Assembly: GCA_020638735.1 (NCBI GenBank)
Contig: JACKHZ010000009.1
Span: forward strand, 1-64,000
Length of the DNA stretch: 64,000 nucleotides
DNA from: Planctomycetota bacterium
GTDB lineage: Bacteria > Planctomycetota > UBA1135 > UBA2386
Direction: 5' to 3'
Part shown: in pieces, positions 61,709 through 64,000 of the stretch
Layout: each line of letters starts with the position of its first letter
Position numbering within the stretch: the stretch's first letter is position 1
Notes under the pieces: model-generated
What the model was told of the DNA's origin: nothing
The model's database searches: none
What the model saw: only the letters and a program-made list of their open reading frames with translations
Made by a program: the position numbers and the translations under genes

Positions 61709-62045
61709 TGTTTGGCTCCAAGGCCGATTGGCCAGCAGGGAGAACTGCAGGGAGGAGCGGTGGTGACCTCCACCGCTACCGGACGATCGATGGCCGAGAC
61801 CAACGATCGATGGATCGGAAGCCGGGCAGCGACGCGCCGCACGGCCGGTGCGAAATGCTCCGCCTGACCGACGGAACGAGCGCGAGCATACCGAGGGCTC
61901 GGCGACAAGCCAGCGTCCGGTGTCGTCGTTGTCGTGCGGATCGGCGCGCTTCGTTGTGAGTTCCTGGACAACTCTCCACACCGCTCAGCCGACTTGACGT
62001 GCGCGCAATCCGGCCGCGCGATTCCAACCACCGCCGACGTGTGCG
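61709..62045. other. Shared upstream region of the small gene and the helicase
   Basis: 337 bp between divergent genes. Direct repeats CGATCGATGG occur near 61786 and 61803. No gene seen. Probably holds both promoters. Confidence 0.35.
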
Positions 62046-64000
62046 ATGCTGCGGAACGTGGCGAATGCGCACACGCAACGGCGGCCCTCCCGCGACGACC
62101 GCCCGGGCGACCCGATCCTGTTCAAGGGCTACACGCTCAACCCGTTCCAGGTCGAGGCGGCCCGCGCGATCGAACGCGGCGACAACGTGCTGCTCGCCGC
62201 CCCCACCGGCTCCGGCAAGACGCTGGTCGCCGAGTATGCGATCGAGCACGCGGTGCGGCAGGGTCGGCGCGCGATCTACACCAGCCCGATCAAGGCGCTG
62301 AGCAACCAGAAGTTCCGCGACTTCAAGAACGACGGGCTGCGCGTCGGCCTGATGACCGGCGACCTGACGCTCGACCCGGATGCGCCGCTGGTCATCATGA
62401 CCACCGAGATCTTCCGCAACGCGGTGTTCGAGGACCCGGAGCGGTTCCGCGACACCGACTTCGCGATCTTCGACGAGGTGCACTTCGTCGACGACGTCGA
62501 CCGCGGCACGGTCTGGGAGGAGAGCCTGATCTTCGCGCCACCGCACGTGCGCTTCGTCGGCCTCAGCGCGACCATCGCCAACCTGCACGAGTTCGGCGAA
62601 TGGGTGCGCTCGGTGCGCGAGCAGCAGCTGACGGTCATCGAGCACAGCAAGCGGCCGGTGCCGCTCTCGCACCGCCTGTTCCATCCCGACGCCGGCGTGT
62701 TCCAGCTGGAGCAGCGCGCGCGCGCCATCACCTTCCACGAGAAGGCCGCCGCCCGCGAGACGCGCCACGGCGGCCGCGAAGGCCGCCGCGAACGCGAACG
62801 CTCGCGCTGGGGCGACAAGCGCGAACGCAAGCAGGGCCGCAACGTGCGCTTCGGCCCGCGGCCGTACGTGATGCTGCTCGACGAGGTGGTGCACCGCCAG
62901 CTGCTGCCGGCGCTCTACTTCTGCTTCTCGCGCAAGGAGTGCGAGATCAAGGCCGAGCGCAGCATGGGCCGCCGCCTGCTCGATCGCCGCGAACGCGCGA
63001 CGATCGAGGCCGAGTTCCACGACATCTGCGCGCGCTTCGAGCTCGACCCGGACCGCGACCCGGGTCTGGTCGGCATCCTCGGCCGCGCGATGGCCGGCGT
63101 CGGCTACCACCACGCCGGCATGCTGCCGATCCACAAGGAGGTCGTCGAGCGGCTGTTCACGTCGGGGCTGCTGAAGCTGCTGTTCACCACCGAGACGTTC
63201 GCGCTCGGCATCAACATGCCGGCGCGCACGGTGATCTTCGATCTGCTGCGCAAGTTCGACGGCGTGCAGATGAACTACATGAAGGCGCGCGACTACCTGC
63301 AGATGGCGGGGCGCGCCGGCCGTCAGGGCCTCGACACGTCGGGGCTGGTGATCGCGATCCTCGAGGACGAGGACCTGATCGAAGGGCCGCTGTCGCGCTT
63401 CCACTCGGGCAAGGTCGAGCCGATCACGTCGCGCTTCAACCTGTCGTACTCGACGATCCTCAACCTCTACGACCGCCTCGGCAGCAAGGGCCTGCTCGCC
63501 GCCTACGACAAGAGCTTCGCCGCGTTCCAGGCGATGAAGGGCTCGGCGTCGGCGCGGCAGAAGAAGCGCGCCGCGGCGCACGCCGCGCTGGCGACGCGCG
63601 TGCAGGTGCTGCGCGACGCGGGGTACCTCGACGACGACGGCCTGCTGCCGCGCGGCAAGGTCGCACAGCGCATCAACGGCTACGAGATCCAGGCCACCGA
63701 GCTGCTGTTCAGCGGCGTGCTCGAGCAGATGGACCTGCACCAGCTGGCGGCGACGTTCACCGCGCTGATCCACGAGGAGCGGCGGCGCGCCGACCCCAAG
63801 CACCACCGCCGCGAGGCCGGGCCGCTGATGAAGGCGGCGACGGACGCGGTGCGCCGCTTCCGCGACGTCGAGCTCGAGCAGGGCATCGGCACCGCGATCA
63901 AGGAACCCGATTGGGGCATCGCGCCGGCGGTCGACTGCTGGAGCCGAGGCGGCTCGATCGAGGACCTCGAACGCATGTCGCACGGCGACGCCGGTGACGT
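62046..64000 (+). CDS. Ski2-like DExH RNA helicase (partial, runs off the edge)
   Basis: The frame from ATG at 62046 is open to the edge (about 651 residues). Superfamily 2 motifs are all present: Q-like LNPFQVEAARAI, Walker A AAPTGSGKT, TSPIKALSNQKF, DExH motif FDEVHFVDD, GLSATIAN, then LFTTETFALGINMPARTV and QMAGRAGRQGLD. This is the Ski2/Mtr4 (HelY-like) branch; the C-terminal DSHCT region should follow beyond the window. Such helicases unwind structured RNA for decay or rRNA processing. A basic Arg-rich insert (GGREGRRERERSRWGDKRER) lies between the helicase domains. Confidence 0.9.
   Translation, partial: MLRNVANAHTQRRPSRDDRPGDPILFKGYTLNPFQVEAARAIERGDNVLLAAPTGSGKTLVAEYAIEHAVRQGRRAIYTSPIKALSNQKFRDFKNDGLRVGLMTGDLTLDPDAPLVIMTTEIFRNAVFEDPERFRDTDFAIFDEVHFVDDVDRGTVWEESLIFAPPHVRFVGLSATIANLHEFGEWVRSVREQQLTVIEHSKRPVPLSHRLFHPDAGVFQLEQRARAITFHEKAAARETRHGGREGRRERERSRWGDKRERKQGRNVRFGPRPYVMLLDEVVHRQLLPALYFCFSRKECEIKAERSMGRRLLDRRERATIEAEFHDICARFELDPDRDPGLVGILGRAMAGVGYHHAGMLPIHKEVVERLFTSGLLKLLFTTETFALGINMPARTVIFDLLRKFDGVQMNYMKARDYLQMAGRAGRQGLDTSGLVIAILEDEDLIEGPLSRFHSGKVEPITSRFNLSYSTILNLYDRLGSKGLLAAYDKSFAAFQAMKGSASARQKKRAAAHAALATRVQVLRDAGYLDDDGLLPRGKVAQRINGYEIQATELLFSGVLEQMDLHQLAATFTALIHEERRRADPKHHRREAGPLMKAATDAVRRFRDVELEQGIGTAIKEPDWGIAPAVDCWSRGGSIEDLERMSHGDAGD

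Noticed and set aside
61934..63997. 687-residue plus-strand frame at the right edge
   Set aside because: Arg/Ala-rich shadow of the Ski2-like helicase, which is open in another frame with all helicase motifs.

Overview
The window looks like chromosomal DNA of a GC-rich member of the Planctomycetota. The main evidence is a DUF1549/DUF1553 + DUF1501 gene pair (40.3-44.4 kb), a subtilase fused to a formylglycine-generating-enzyme-type domain, a C-type lectin protein ending in a planctomycete-type surface module, very dense high-GC coding, and frequent GTG starts with 4-bp ATGA/GTGA overlaps. No rRNA, tRNA or CRISPR array was recognised.

Region 1 (1-7.1 kb). The 5' end of a heavy-metal P-type ATPase runs off the left edge. 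Next is an XRE regulator/ImmA-type peptidase pair, divergent from a compact ubiquitin-like operon: a ubiquitin-like domain fused to an E2-like domain that has no cysteine, a JAMM (deubiquitinase-type) peptidase, an E1/ThiF-type adenylating enzyme, an 83-residue unknown and a papain-like cysteine peptidase. A TIR-domain gene follows on the same strand. I read this as a candidate defence or stress-response system and consider it the most interesting locus here.

Region 2 (7.1-35.4 kb) is a scarred accessory island. It holds two near-identical IS66 elements with intact 8-bp target duplications, three copies of an rve-type IS (one full length), a degraded fourth IS, dispersed non-coding repeats, two remnants of a ParB-methylase gene, and a tyrosine integrase followed by a HigBA-like toxin-antitoxin module. 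The integrase-HigBA unit is duplicated: one copy has toxin and antitoxin fused by a 2-bp insertion, the other has a wrecked integrase. Cargo includes the subtilase-FGE protein, the lectin protein, a zinc-ribbon protein, a dCMP-deaminase-like enzyme, tandem paralogues of unknown function, remnants of other TA systems and two AT-richer orphan genes.

Region 3 (35.4-44.4 kb) is core-like: two glycosyltransferases, a bacterial Pus10-like pseudouridine synthase, a receiver-like protein, an RNase HII-like protein and the DUF1549/DUF1501 pair.

Region 4 (44.4-57.0 kb) is a pigment cluster of aryl-polyene architecture: ACP, COG4648-type membrane protein, AMP-ligase-like protein fused to a dehydratase-like hotdog domain, LpxL-type acyltransferase, thioesterase, LolA-like protein, MMPL exporter, DUF3261-like lipoprotein, ketosynthase and a half-length ketosynthase partner. 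It is transcribed away from a flavin-dependent halogenase and an O-methyltransferase. Halogenase plus methyltransferase suggests a halogenated, methoxylated aryl polyene like xanthomonadin. Ketoreductase, ammonia-lyase and second ACP genes are not seen here.

Region 5 (57.0-64.0 kb) holds a membrane glycosyltransferase, a lipoprotein, a serine hydrolase, an FtsQ-like protein, a small conserved-looking protein and a Ski2-like helicase that runs off the right edge.
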